Shown piece by piece: positions 44,108-52,140 of a stretch of 64,000 nucleotides of DNA; within the stretch, counting starts at the first letter, position 1; the number at the start of each line of letters is the position of its first letter. The position numbers and the translations under genes are program-made. Source of the DNA: a virus; IMG/VR virus record IMGVR_UViG_3300017971_007915, positions 47,659 through 111,658 of that record. One strand, given 5' to 3'. The notes beneath the pieces were generated by a model, which had not been told where the DNA came from, ran no database searches, and saw nothing but the letters and a program-made list of their open reading frames with translations.

Positions 44108-44872
44108 TTATATTTTAGACTTTTTAAATTCCTTTAATTTTTTCTTTTCTATTAGAGAAATACAAGCATCAACTACGTCAGAATCATACAATTTCCCCTT
44201 ATTTTTACGAATTTCTTTTATTGCTTTTTTAAATCCTAAAGAAGGTCGATAAGGTCTGTGAGAAGACATTGCTTCAAGGACATCGGCTACCGCTAAAATA
44301 CGAGTCTCTATAAGTATTTCATCACCTTTTAAACCTCTAGGATAACCTGAACCATCCATTCTTTCATGATGTTGATATACTATTTCAGCAACAGGCCAAG
44401 GAAAATCTATTTCTTTTAATATTTTGTATCCTTTTAAAGGGTGTATTTTGATTAAATCAAACTCTGTATCAGACAAGTCAGTTGGTTTAGATAAAATATC
44501 TGAAGGTAATCCTAATTTACCAATATCATGGACTGCTGCCGCTATTCTTATTCCCTCAAGCATTCCATCTCTATTTTTAATTCCCATTTCCTCTCCAATA
44601 TTTCTTGCAATATCAGCTACTTTTGATTGATGTCCAGCAGTATAAGGGTCACGCATTTCGACAGCAGTAGCCATAGCTTGAACAACTCCAGAAAGGGCTT
44701 TCCTGAGTTTTTCTGGTATTTTTGTTTCTAATTCTATTTTTATGACTTCTTGTTTATTTTTTATGACGTGTTCGATTATTCTATAACCATTTTCTCTTAG
44801 AATGAATTTTAAATGTTCGTCTACAATAATACTATCTTTATCTATATAAATACCTTTATTGATATGTTTCAT
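44108..44872 (-). CDS. HD-GYP domain c-di-GMP phosphodiesterase
   Basis: 254 residues. A 55-residue N-terminal piece precedes a full HD-GYP domain: H81, H115-D116 in HDIGK, H144 in IHPLKGYKIL, H168-H169-E170, DGSGYPRGLKG (173-183) and D197 in VADVLEAM. All ligands of the di/tri-iron centre and the GYP signature are present, so it should hydrolyse c-di-GMP. The N-terminal piece is too short for a receiver domain, but a receiver protein is encoded just upstream. It is the last gene of the signalling block. Such an enzyme is unusual among phage virion genes. Confidence 0.93.
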   Translation of the reverse strand: MKHINKGIYIDKDSIIVDEHLKFILRENGYRIIEHVIKNKQEVIKIELETKIPEKLRKALSGVVQAMATAVEMRDPYTAGHQSKVADIARNIGEEMGIKNRDGMLEGIRIAAAVHDIGKLGLPSDILSKPTDLSDTEFDLIKIHPLKGYKILKEIDFPWPVAEIVYQHHERMDGSGYPRGLKGDEILIETRILAVADVLEAMSSHRPYRPSLGFKKAIKEIRKNKGKLYDSDVVDACISLIEKKKLKEFKKSKI

Positions 44873-44887
44873 ATGTAGTCCTTTTAT

Positions 44888-45268
44888 TTATTCGTCTTTT
44901 AGACTTTTTGGAATTAATTTTTCAAGTCTACTAAGTCTAACAGCATTGTCTATTGTTGCAAAAAGCATTTCTTTATCAAAAGGTTTTACTAAATACGTCT
45001 TTGGATTGTATTTATTAGCCTTTATTATAATTTCGTCATCATTCAATCCTGTTATGTAAATCAAAGGAGTATCTTCAAAATCCTCAAAACTGTTACTAAT
45101 TCCACTGTCTACCAAGATAACATCGGGACTACTCTCTTCTATAGTTTTCGAAACCAGTTCTAAATCATTTGAAATCACTATTATTTCATTTTCAGAACCG
45201 CTAGTAACATACATATCAATTATTTCATTTACATCTGCGTTTTCACTCTCAATTACAAGTATTCTCAT
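44888..45268 (-). CDS. Stand-alone receiver (REC) domain protein
   Basis: 126 residues. MRILVIESEN starts the fold; D54 in VILVDSGIS is in the phosphoacceptor place, T73 in LIYITG the conserved Thr/Ser and K95 in YLVKPF the conserved Lys. The usual DD pair near the start is changed to E7/E9. No output domain follows. It lies 15 bases upstream of the HD-GYP gene, and together they equal the common REC-HD-GYP protein, split in two. No kinase gene was found nearby. Confidence 0.82.
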   Translation of the reverse strand: MRILVIESENADVNEIIDMYVTSGSENEIIVISNDLELVSKTIEESSPDVILVDSGISNSFEDFEDTPLIYITGLNDDEIIIKANKYNPKTYLVKPFDKEMLFATIDNAVRLSRLEKLIPKSLKDE

Positions 45269-45275
45269 AATAAAC

Positions 45276-45587
45276 CTACTTCCACAAAAGTTTTAATAAG
45301 GCAAATGACACGATTATTACTGTTTGTACTACAATAAAAATCGTTACTATTTGCGTTTTAAACTTTTGAAGTTCTTTATTAGATTTTTCCAATTCTTCAA
45401 CTCGATGTCTTAACCCGTTTTTGCCGTCAACACCCATAAGGACAACCTCAATTGTTTTCATACGATCAAGCATTTCTCCAACTAGTTTGGAATTTTCTTT
45501 TTGGTTGTCGTTAAGTTCCTGGAGTTCTTTTAACACTAAATCTCTGTAAGCTTTTTCGACATCTGATTTACTATATTCGTTTGACAT
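45276..45587 (-). CDS. Coiled-coil protein with C-terminal membrane anchor
   Basis: 103 residues. Residues 10-75 form a coiled coil (LVLKELQELNDNQKENSKLV, RVEELEKSNKELQKF) and 78-100 a single membrane helix (IVTIFIVVQTVIIVSFALL) with a KLLWK end. This architecture resembles XhlA-type lysis-associated proteins as well as small signalling partners. It lies between the PAS protein and the receiver protein and could bring them to the membrane. Function open. Confidence 0.62.
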   Translation of the reverse strand: MSNEYSKSDVEKAYRDLVLKELQELNDNQKENSKLVGEMLDRMKTIEVVLMGVDGKNGLRHRVEELEKSNKELQKFKTQIVTIFIVVQTVIIVSFALLKLLWK

Positions 45588-45590
45588 TTT

Positions 45591-46430
45591 CTATTTCCTT
45601 TTCTTCCTTCTGTCTGTTCTTTTTGAATAATTTTTTGCACATGAAACATCTTTAATAAGAATTATAGCTATAAATTTTTGCTTATCGATTGTACATCCCC
45701 TTGTTCTTATCTCTAATAATTTGCAAATATTATCCTTGTTGCAGAACTCGACATCAAAAGATCTTCTTTCTCCTTTATCTATTGCGGATATAATGCTTTT
45801 ACAGCCTTCTTCCGTTACACCAATATCATTAAGATGTACTCCAACCATATCATTGATATTCTCACATTCTGCTATATTACAAAAACTGGGATTAACATCT
45901 TCTATAATCAAATCTTGAGAACAAATTGCAATGCCTTCAGTAGTTAATTCAACCAAACGTTTATACCGATTTTGACTAATTCTTAATTGTTCAACTGTCT
46001 CTTTTTTAGAAGTAACATTACGTTGCATACCTCTAAATCCTATTATTCTGTTGTCATTAGAGTTTTTTAAAACATCAACAGATGTTTCGACCCATATTTT
46101 AATTCCATCTTTTCTTATAACTTGCCAATCAGTAATTTCATTTTTTTCTTCAGTTTCATAAACTTTACTAAATTCTTTATAAATTTTTTCTGCTGTTTTT
46201 TCGTCTGTATATTCTTTATAATTCATTCCAAAAAGTTCGTGTCTTGAATATCCATACATTTCACAAAGAGCACGATTAAAAAAAGTTAAATTACCTTCTA
46301 AATCAACTTCATAGTATCCCTCATCAATACTCTCTAAAATGTTTTCATATTTATCTTTTGACTCTTCCAACCTTCTTTCTAATTTATTAAGTTGTGTTGT
46401 TATTTGTTCTATTTCATTTAAGTATGTCAT
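45591..46430 (-). CDS. Tandem PAS domain protein without kinase
   Basis: 279 residues. After a short coiled coil (LNKLERRLEESKDKYENILE) comes PAS1 (IDEGYYEVDLEGNLTFFNRA, YGYSRHELFGMNYKEY) with a PAC end GFRGMQRNVTSKKE, then PAS2 (YKRLVELTTEGIAICSQDLI, IEDVNPSFCNIAEC). It ends with basic residues and has no HisKA, HATPase, GGDEF or EAL domain. Two PAS domains alone can sense ligands or redox and act by protein contacts. It starts 14 bases after the STAS gene stop. Confidence 0.88.
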   Translation of the reverse strand: MTYLNEIEQITTQLNKLERRLEESKDKYENILESIDEGYYEVDLEGNLTFFNRALCEMYGYSRHELFGMNYKEYTDEKTAEKIYKEFSKVYETEEKNEITDWQVIRKDGIKIWVETSVDVLKNSNDNRIIGFRGMQRNVTSKKETVEQLRISQNRYKRLVELTTEGIAICSQDLIIEDVNPSFCNIAECENINDMVGVHLNDIGVTEEGCKSIISAIDKGERRSFDVEFCNKDNICKLLEIRTRGCTIDKQKFIAIILIKDVSCAKNYSKRTDRRKKRK

Positions 46431-46444
46431 TTTATATATCCTAT

Positions 46445-46738
46445 CTACATTAATTTAAAAAACTTATCAAATGAACTGATTTTTAATAAATCAAACAAAC
46501 CTTTATTTATATTTATCAAAGACACTTCTTTATCAAAAGATTTTTGTTTTTTTACCAATGCTACTAAAACACCTAATCCAGAAGAGTCCATACATTTAAC
46601 ATTTATCATATCCACAATTATATCTCTATCATTAGGAATTTCTGTTAATAATTCTTTTTTGATTTTCACAATATTTTCTATACATAACGCATCTTCTACC
46701 ACTATTATATATTTATCGTTTTCTATTTTTATTTCCAT
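46445..46738 (-). CDS. STAS-domain anti-sigma-factor antagonist-like protein
   Basis: 97 residues from the ATG at 46738, preceded by AAGGAAATCAAAAA. DMINVKCMDSSGLGVLVALV (43-62) carries the DSSG signature in which the second Ser is phosphorylated by anti-sigma kinases in SpoIIAA-type proteins. The length is that of a single STAS domain. It overlaps the MshEN-like gene by 26 bases in another frame. It may bind and neutralise a host anti-sigma factor or work with the second STAS protein encoded upstream. Confidence 0.88.
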   Translation of the reverse strand: MEIKIENDKYIIVVEDALCIENIVKIKKELLTEIPNDRDIIVDMINVKCMDSSGLGVLVALVKKQKSFDKEVSLININKGLFDLLKISSFDKFFKLM

Positions 46739-46946
46739 TTTTTGATTTCCTTTTTTCTTCTGTTGAAGAAAGTTCTTCTTGATAAGCAAAAGAATTTATA
46801 AGTTGTTCGTTTGTTAGCTTACCTTGTTTTATTAATATAAAACCCAACAAACCTCCTTCGTGTCTTTGAATGTTAAGAGCTGTACTAACATCCTCCCTTG
46901 ATACATATCTAAGTTTTATTAAAATTTCCCCAACTTTTTTATTCAT
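46713..46946 (-). CDS. MshEN-like (c-di-GMP-binding type) mini-protein
   Basis: 77 residues from the ATG at 46946, preceded by AAGGAAAAAATA. Residues 4-27 (KVGEILIKLRYVS...Q) and 33-56 (LLGFILIKQGKLTNEQL...Q) are two 24-residue motifs separated by five residues, exactly the layout described for the MshEN domain of type II secretion and pilus ATPases. Motif 1 has K for R and lacks the G at place 10; motif 2 has G at 10 but L for the first R. A Lys/Arg-rich tail follows. Binding of c-di-GMP is possible, not certain. Confidence 0.75.
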   Translation of the reverse strand: MNKKVGEILIKLRYVSREDVSTALNIQRHEGGLLGFILIKQGKLTNEQLINSFAYQEELSSTEEKRKSKNGNKNRKR

Positions 46947-46956
46947 TATTTTTTCC

Positions 46957-47544
46957 TTACTTACCATTATTATCAAAATCATTCAGATAATTAATCGCAT
47001 CTTCATATTCATCATACACTTTAAATAGGTTATACACGCTTAATCTTTTTGCAATTTCATATGATCTCCCTCTAAAACCATAAAAGGCGAGAGATCTATT
47101 ACATTTTTTAAAATGTTCTGAAAGATGTATAAATACACCTACTCCAGATGAATCGAATAAACTTAATTTGGAGCAATCTAGTATTGCATGTAAAGTTGTT
47201 TCGTATTTATTACAAATTATTTTATATGTTTCGAGAATGTTTTTTAAAGTATTAGGGGTATTGTATATTGTAAGTTCTTTGAAATTTAATTTAATATTTA
47301 GAATGTTGTTTATTTTATCAAAAGAAATTGAATTGTCTAAAGAAACATCTCTTTTTTCTTTTTTATAAGGTTCACTTAATCTTTCAAGCCAATCACATGG
47401 TTTGTTAGAATTATTAATGCTATCAATCCCATCATTAGTGAAAGCATTAAAAAAATTAGGGTGTCTTTCCCAATCATATTTATGTTCGGAAACCAGGTTG
47501 TTATTCTCAAATTTATTTTCGAGTAAAGTTTTTTCATACTTCAT
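46957..47544 (-). CDS. STAS-domain protein with a unique N-terminal extension
   Basis: 195 residues. The first 90 are Asn/Lys-rich and unrecognised. The C-terminal half is a STAS domain: ILDCSKLSLFDSSGVGVFIH (119-138) with the DSSG signature, then LAFYGFRGRSYEIAKRL, where GRSYEIAKRL resembles the helix that meets anti-sigma factors. It sits first after the papain-fold gene, with GGGAGATTAAAGT before the ATG. Two different STAS proteins in a row suggest partner switching rather than redundancy. Confidence 0.82.
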   Translation of the reverse strand: MKYEKTLLENKFENNNLVSEHKYDWERHPNFFNAFTNDGIDSINNSNKPCDWLERLSEPYKKEKRDVSLDNSISFDKINNILNIKLNFKELTIYNTPNTLKNILETYKIICNKYETTLHAILDCSKLSLFDSSGVGVFIHLSEHFKKCNRSLAFYGFRGRSYEIAKRLSVYNLFKVYDEYEDAINYLNDFDNNGK

Positions 47545-47548
47545 TACT

Positions 47549-48100
47549 TTAATCTCCCGAATTTATCTCAATTATATTTAATCTTTCACAATCAAAAAAA
47601 TTAAAAGGAGCCACTTCTGCTGAAACTATGTCGGGAAACAGATAAACACCTCCGTCTATATAACTATTAACAACAAGTTCTGTACAAACAACCGCTTTTT
47701 TATCGGCATCTCCAACTCTTTTTAATTTAAATAGATATTTTATTAATAATAATAACAACTGTTTATATGAATAATGTTCTCCTTCTCTTTTTACAGCAGA
47801 TTCAAGTATTTTTCTATGTATTTCATCATTCATCCCTTTGTATCGTGCTATATATAAAAGTACATCCTCTTTTTTGTATTCTTGTAGTTGTTTAATCACA
47901 ACTCCAATGAAAGTTGCTTCTATCGTAATCCCGTTTCCTAAATATATTAATGCATGCGAGGCTTTGTATTTTGATTTAATTTTTTTAAAAAAGGTTTCTT
48001 GGAAATATACAATAAATCTGCTTATTATGTTTTTCTTTTTGTATATTAATAATATATCGCTATCTTTCAATAATTCTTTATATTGTAAATACTCGCTCAT
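47549..48100 (-). CDS. Permuted papain-fold (YiiX/NlpC-P60-like) hydrolase
   Basis: 183 residues. SDILLIYKKKN, then H49 in ASHALIYLGNG, E61 in ITIEA, and later C139 in AVVCTELVVNSY give the H-E...C order of circularly permuted papain-fold enzymes such as YiiX/YebB. These cleave amide, ester or thioester bonds of lipids or peptides. There is no signal peptide or membrane helix, so a tail-lysin or intracellular role is possible. It starts the signalling block after an 81-base gap. Endolysin is an alternative role. Confidence 0.78.
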   Translation of the reverse strand: MSEYLQYKELLKDSDILLIYKKKNIISRFIVYFQETFFKKIKSKYKASHALIYLGNGITIEATFIGVVIKQLQEYKKEDVLLYIARYKGMNDEIHRKILESAVKREGEHYSYKQLLLLLIKYLFKLKRVGDADKKAVVCTELVVNSYIDGGVYLFPDIVSAEVAPFNFFDCERLNIIEINSGD

Positions 48101-48121
48101 TATAATTCTCCTGAATGATTT

Positions 48122-48141
48122 CGTACATCATTTTTAGTACG
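48122..48141. promoter_or_regulatory. Inverted repeat in the gap before the signalling block
   Basis: CGTAC, ten bases, GTACG (48122-48141), lying about 25 bases upstream of the ATG at 48100. Further upstream on the minus strand ATTAAAAGT (48160-48168) is followed after 12 bases by TTATGA, a weak match to the window's late-promoter element. It could be an operator for the signalling genes. The gap holds nothing else. Confidence 0.3.
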
Positions 48142-48181
48142 TCATAAATACGCAGTCTTACTTTTAATCCTTTCTTAAACA

Positions 48182-48925
48182 TCATTTAAATGTTCTCACA
48201 TAAAATTCTAATTCAGCATTTATATCTTTATCATGCAATACTCTTAATCTAACTTGATTTGCATATGGATTTTCAGAATAATATTTAACATATTTAGGAG
48301 GAGCTTCAATTTCATAATGCTGATTTTGATACCATAATCGTTTGTGTTTTACAAATGTCCAATTTCCTCCGTATGCCGGTGGAATGTTTGGAGCCATTAT
48401 AACATATACTTCTATTGGAAATTCTCCTGCTGATGAACTTATAAGTTGTATCCCACCTCCATCTAAGTAATAGCTAAAACTTGGCGTTATAGTAATTTCT
48501 GTTACTCCTGTACTTGTTCCCAAGTGTGTTGTTCCTGTTGATGTAGTAATAGTAACATTCTCTCCCGTATCTTCTCCATAATCAAGACTGTCGGTATCTC
48601 CAGTAGTGAAATATATAAAAGTCATTGCGAGAGTGCCTTCAACTGGTCTTGGTTTTGTTTTAGGAATGCCAGTCTCAGGTTCAATGGGAGCTATTGTTTG
48701 ATTAGAAGTATCTTTATAGTTTGTTTCAAAATCGATTAAACCAGTAGAGGTATCAATACTGTTAAGATGGCATTCATATCTAAGGTTTCCGTCTGTTACA
48801 AATATTTCATAGTACTTGTCAGAGTTTTCGGTTTCCTGCCTAAAATTGTACTGTACTTTGTTCAGTATTGATTTTGTAGTACAAATAGCAATGAATTCAT
48901 CATATTCCATTAATTCTTTATACAT
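48182..48925 (-). CDS. Virion-type protein, paralogue of the following gene
   Basis: 247 residues. YYEIFVTDGNLRYECHLNSI, then DFETNYKDTSNQTI aligns with the beginning of the neighbouring 216-residue protein, so the two arose by duplication. It has three [S/T]STG motifs (DTSTGLI, TTSTGTT, GTSTGVT) and ends with a beta domain (VRLRVLHDKDINAELEFYVR). The set resembles appendage proteins of myoviruses that carry the phrase I-D-F/Y-E-x-N-Y-K. Exact role unknown. Confidence 0.68.
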   Translation of the reverse strand: MYKELMEYDEFIAICTTKSILNKVQYNFRQETENSDKYYEIFVTDGNLRYECHLNSIDTSTGLIDFETNYKDTSNQTIAPIEPETGIPKTKPRPVEGTLAMTFIYFTTGDTDSLDYGEDTGENVTITTSTGTTHLGTSTGVTEITITPSFSYYLDGGGIQLISSSAGEFPIEVYVIMAPNIPPAYGGNWTFVKHKRLWYQNQHYEIEAPPKYVKYYSENPYANQVRLRVLHDKDINAELEFYVRTFK

Positions 48926-49575
48926 TATTTCTTCTCCACATAACTAAGAACATACCCTTTAGCAGTTAAATCACCAGTACCATTTCTTCTCTGTTGAAGA
49001 ATTCTAATTCTACTACCTTTTTGATAATTTAAATCTAGATAAAGTGTTGATATGTTGTTGACATAGCTAAAATCTATATCTTTCATTGTGATACCGTCAT
49101 CATCTACAATAACTTTCTTTAGGGAATTTAAAGGAGCTTGAAGAGCAACTTCATCATCAATTTTTACTCTTATTTTCTCAAGATTATCACATTTATACAC
49201 AAACTCAGAGAACCATTTTTTCTCCGACCCAAAATCTATGTCATAAAATTCTGTCCAACCATCATCAGTACATTCGTGTGTAACATCTCCACTAGTAGAA
49301 TCATATTCCCTTCTAAATCTATCTGATCTAAAAACATTATCTTTTATTTGGTTGTTGGCATTGGATGTATAATTAGCTTCATAGTCAATTACACTTGAAG
49401 CATGGCGCACTTCGTCTATGTAACATATATATAATAGATGTTCTCCATCTGGAGCAAACAAGGTATAATATTTAGCTCCTCCAGTAGATGTTATTATATG
49501 CTGATATTGAAGATTCTTTGTTTCAGAATCTAATACATGAGACTTATATTCAGTATATGTTAATTTAAGTTCCAT
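48925..49575 (-). CDS. Virion-type protein, paralogue of the preceding gene
   Basis: 216 residues. YYTLFAPDGEHLLYICYIDE, then IDYEANYTSNANNQI corresponds to the start of the 247-residue neighbour; the C-terminal half (VDDDGITMKDIDFSYVNNIS, TLYLDLNYQKGSRIRILQQR) is a beta domain. One ITSTG motif. It shares one base with the following and the preceding gene, so three appendage genes form one translation unit. Function is inferred from position and similarity between the two. Confidence 0.68.
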   Translation of the reverse strand: MELKLTYTEYKSHVLDSETKNLQYQHIITSTGGAKYYTLFAPDGEHLLYICYIDEVRHASSVIDYEANYTSNANNQIKDNVFRSDRFRREYDSTSGDVTHECTDDGWTEFYDIDFGSEKKWFSEFVYKCDNLEKIRVKIDDEVALQAPLNSLKKVIVDDDGITMKDIDFSYVNNISTLYLDLNYQKGSRIRILQQRRNGTGDLTAKGYVLSYVEKK

Positions 49576-52139
49576 CAGTAAACTTCCCTAAATGATAATG
49601 ATGCGTGCATCGTTGATGATGTTCCTAACGACTTTCCTACTAAAACCAGGATATCTCTATCTCCAGAATAATTAGACACAAGTTTTAAAAGCATTTCTGG
49701 TACTTCGCTTGCTAACTGATTTCTATCAGCACCTTGACTAGATACAAACATATCTTCTATTTCTTCTCCACCGCTATACGCAGATGCTGTTATATCATAT
49801 TCAGCAATTGAATTTGTACCAGCAGATACCCAGGATGCTCCAGTAAGTGTCGCTCCATGAATAAGTTTAACATGAACCAATGTATTTGATTCATTGTATG
49901 TTTTAAAGGTTAATGGTAATATTTGTGCTCGTTTATACGTTTCTTTCAATCGTAAAGCGATAATAGGTACATACGTTGCTCCAACAACACGGTCAGCGGC
50001 ACCTGTCGTAACACTCCTTGTAACACCTTTGGGGTTATACCCTCCCTCACTCTCAATTTCAACACATACGTTATCCATATATGTATTACTTGCTGTAGAA
50101 GATGTATTTTCTATTTCATATCGTAGTGGTAGATTAGCTGTCTGCATATAAACTTTATCTATAATATTAGCATGTAGAAATTGGTGGATATAGTAGAATT
50201 CTCCATCTATACTAAATCCCATACGAACACGTCCCATACCTAACCACTGAATGTCCAATATAAATATTTGACCTTTAGATACATCTACTGTAATAGCACT
50301 TTTACCAGTACCATCTAAAGTATCTATATTCCAGTCATCTTGTTGTACTTTATTTTCTACAACAGAGCCAGTAGTATAGCTCCTTTCTACTACATACAAA
50401 CCGCCAGTAGATGTTTGTTCAAAAAATACACCATTATAATCATCAAAGTATCCAATTCTTTTTACAACACCAGCTTTTTCAGACCCCATTATTCCTGTCA
50501 TGGCAATTCTGAGAGAATTATGTTCATAAAATGATGTTAAATACGTATTACCATCAGGTACACCTATAGCAACAGTCCATTGATATCCAATAATTTCTAT
50601 AGACTCAACGATATCCCATCTTAAACTATCTTGTATATTTTTAAATAAATATTTGAATTTAGTACTTTCTTTTCTATTTTTAATTTTATTATAGACTTTT
50701 TCTACATCTTCTTCTTTTCCGTAAATTCCAATCTCTTTATAGAATAATTCTATATCTTTTTTTGAATGTAATGATAGTATATAAGCTCTGCTACATTCTT
50801 TACCATTACATTTAGGAATTTTTGAATGTATGTTTCCATGTATTCCAAACTTTAGTAAAAGTTCCTTTATATCTTTCACGAGTTGTTCTGAAATAGAACA
50901 ATACCCAATCTCATCTTTAAACGCCCATCCATCAGTAGAATACAATCGAGAAAGAAACGTAGTTATAATTTCTTTTGGAGATTCAAATATATCATTTGGA
51001 ATAAATTTATATGCGGAAGATTTCCCCAATAATTCAACTTTTCGTAAAAGTTTAGTAATTCCATTTTTTCCCTTTCTACTTCCATTTTTATAAACTACAT
51101 GATAAGAATTACTATCGCCTTTCTTCTTTTTCAACACACAATCATATTGTCCTACTAAAGACTCAAATTCGTCTAATTGGCTTCCTTTGTTTTGACTAAA
51201 TGTTACATGATGTGCAGATATTCCACCATCTCCTATAAGATAAGCTAAAATTTTAGCATCTGATTCTGTTAAATTATTATTAGTTCCAAAAATTGGTAAT
51301 GTATCAGCTATAGCAACAAAATCTCCTATTTTAATATTTTCAAGATTAGTCCATTCCTTAATATTGAAGTGTGGTTTATTTCCTTTTTTCCAAAAAGTTT
51401 TATAATATTTTTTTCCTACCCACAGTGGATGTTGAGCATTACCACATAATTCATTTCCAGATTTAGTTTTTATTTTATATATAGGTTCATAAGCATTCCA
51501 TTCTGCTATAGCATCTACTTCTATTCTTTTTCCATCTCTAACAGTTAAAAGTTTAAACTCTGTATCAACTAAATCTTTAGCTTGTATTCTTCTACCATCA
51601 GCCAATGGTATATAATCAGAAGCTAATCTGCATTTACCTGGCTGATAATTAAAATACTCTTTAGTTTGTCGGATTACTTTATCACCATTTGCAGTTGTAC
51701 ATTCCAATCTTGTAGAAGCCTCGTTACTTCGATAAGTAGCTGTTCCTCCACCAGTAAGTACGTTATTCCAAAATAATGGTTGGTCATTAAAAATTTGTGT
51801 TGAATCAAATAATGAATGAGGATTGCCAGTTCTTAATCGTGAGAAAGCATCAAGGTTAAAACTATCTGAAAACGTGGTTGTAACAGATATAGCACTATCC
51901 ACACCCCTAGATGCTCCATCAGCATAATTATTTATATAGTCATCATAATCAGCAGTGCCATATTTTATTATTGTATAATAAGTAAATTCGTTAGATTGCC
52001 TTACACGAACAGTAAGATCGCTAACATCACTTTTAAGAGCGTGGTCGTATCCAAATTTAGGATTTGCATCTATTATAGCTTTTAAATCTAACCATTTTGG
52101 TATTTCTATCGATTGTACTATACTTCCTGACGCTGCCAT
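49575..52139 (-). CDS. Appendage/structural protein interrupted by an intein
   Basis: 854 residues as a precursor. The N-terminal extein starts AASGSIVQSIEIPKWLDLKA and runs to TKEYFNYQPGK (residue 169). The C-terminal extein restarts as SLRIAMTGIMGSEKAGVVKR, so splicing creates YQPGKS, with RIGYFDDYNGVFFEQ after it, which is a known phage structural motif. Removing the 372-residue intein leaves 482 residues. A QTSTG motif is present. Beta-rich and probably a receptor-binding or appendage protein. Confidence 0.85.
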   Translation of the reverse strand: MAASGSIVQSIEIPKWLDLKAIIDANPKFGYDHALKSDVSDLTVRVRQSNEFTYYTIIKYGTADYDDYINNYADGASRGVDSAISVTTTFSDSFNLDAFSRLRTGNPHSLFDSTQIFNDQPLFWNNVLTGGGTATYRSNEASTRLECTTANGDKVIRQTKEYFNYQPGKCRLASDYIPLADGRRIQAKDLVDTEFKLLTVRDGKRIEVDAIAEWNAYEPIYKIKTKSGNELCGNAQHPLWVGKKYYKTFWKKGNKPHFNIKEWTNLENIKIGDFVAIADTLPIFGTNNNLTESDAKILAYLIGDGGISAHHVTFSQNKGSQLDEFESLVGQYDCVLKKKKGDSNSYHVVYKNGSRKGKNGITKLLRKVELLGKSSAYKFIPNDIFESPKEIITTFLSRLYSTDGWAFKDEIGYCSISEQLVKDIKELLLKFGIHGNIHSKIPKCNGKECSRAYILSLHSKKDIELFYKEIGIYGKEEDVEKVYNKIKNRKESTKFKYLFKNIQDSLRWDIVESIEIIGYQWTVAIGVPDGNTYLTSFYEHNSLRIAMTGIMGSEKAGVVKRIGYFDDYNGVFFEQTSTGGLYVVERSYTTGSVVENKVQQDDWNIDTLDGTGKSAITVDVSKGQIFILDIQWLGMGRVRMGFSIDGEFYYIHQFLHANIIDKVYMQTANLPLRYEIENTSSTASNTYMDNVCVEIESEGGYNPKGVTRSVTTGAADRVVGATYVPIIALRLKETYKRAQILPLTFKTYNESNTLVHVKLIHGATLTGASWVSAGTNSIAEYDITASAYSGGEEIEDMFVSSQGADRNQLASEVPEMLLKLVSNYSGDRDILVLVGKSLGTSSTMHASLSFREVY
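50517..51632 (-). mobile_element. Intein with LAGLIDADG endonuclease in a virion protein
   Basis: 372 residues. It starts with Cys (CRLASDYIPLADGRRIQ, block A), has block B CGNAQHPLWV, two LAGLIDADG-type helices (LAYLIGDGG and LSRLYSTDG) and ends with NTYLTSFYEHN before Ser+1. Cys1, block B His, penultimate His, terminal Asn and Ser+1 are all present, so splicing should work. The +1 residue differs from the radical SAM intein (Cys), and the two inteins differ widely in sequence, so they were acquired separately. Confidence 0.92.
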
Positions 52140-52140
52140 A

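Noticed and set aside
45591-46430. Histidine kinase
   Set aside because: The PAS protein ends after the second PAS domain; no H-box or ATPase motifs are present.
46739-46789. Longer start for the small STAS protein
   Set aside because: The extension is Lys-rich text from the overlapping MshEN-like gene; the ATG at 46738 has AAGGAA at good spacing and begins exactly at the STAS fold.
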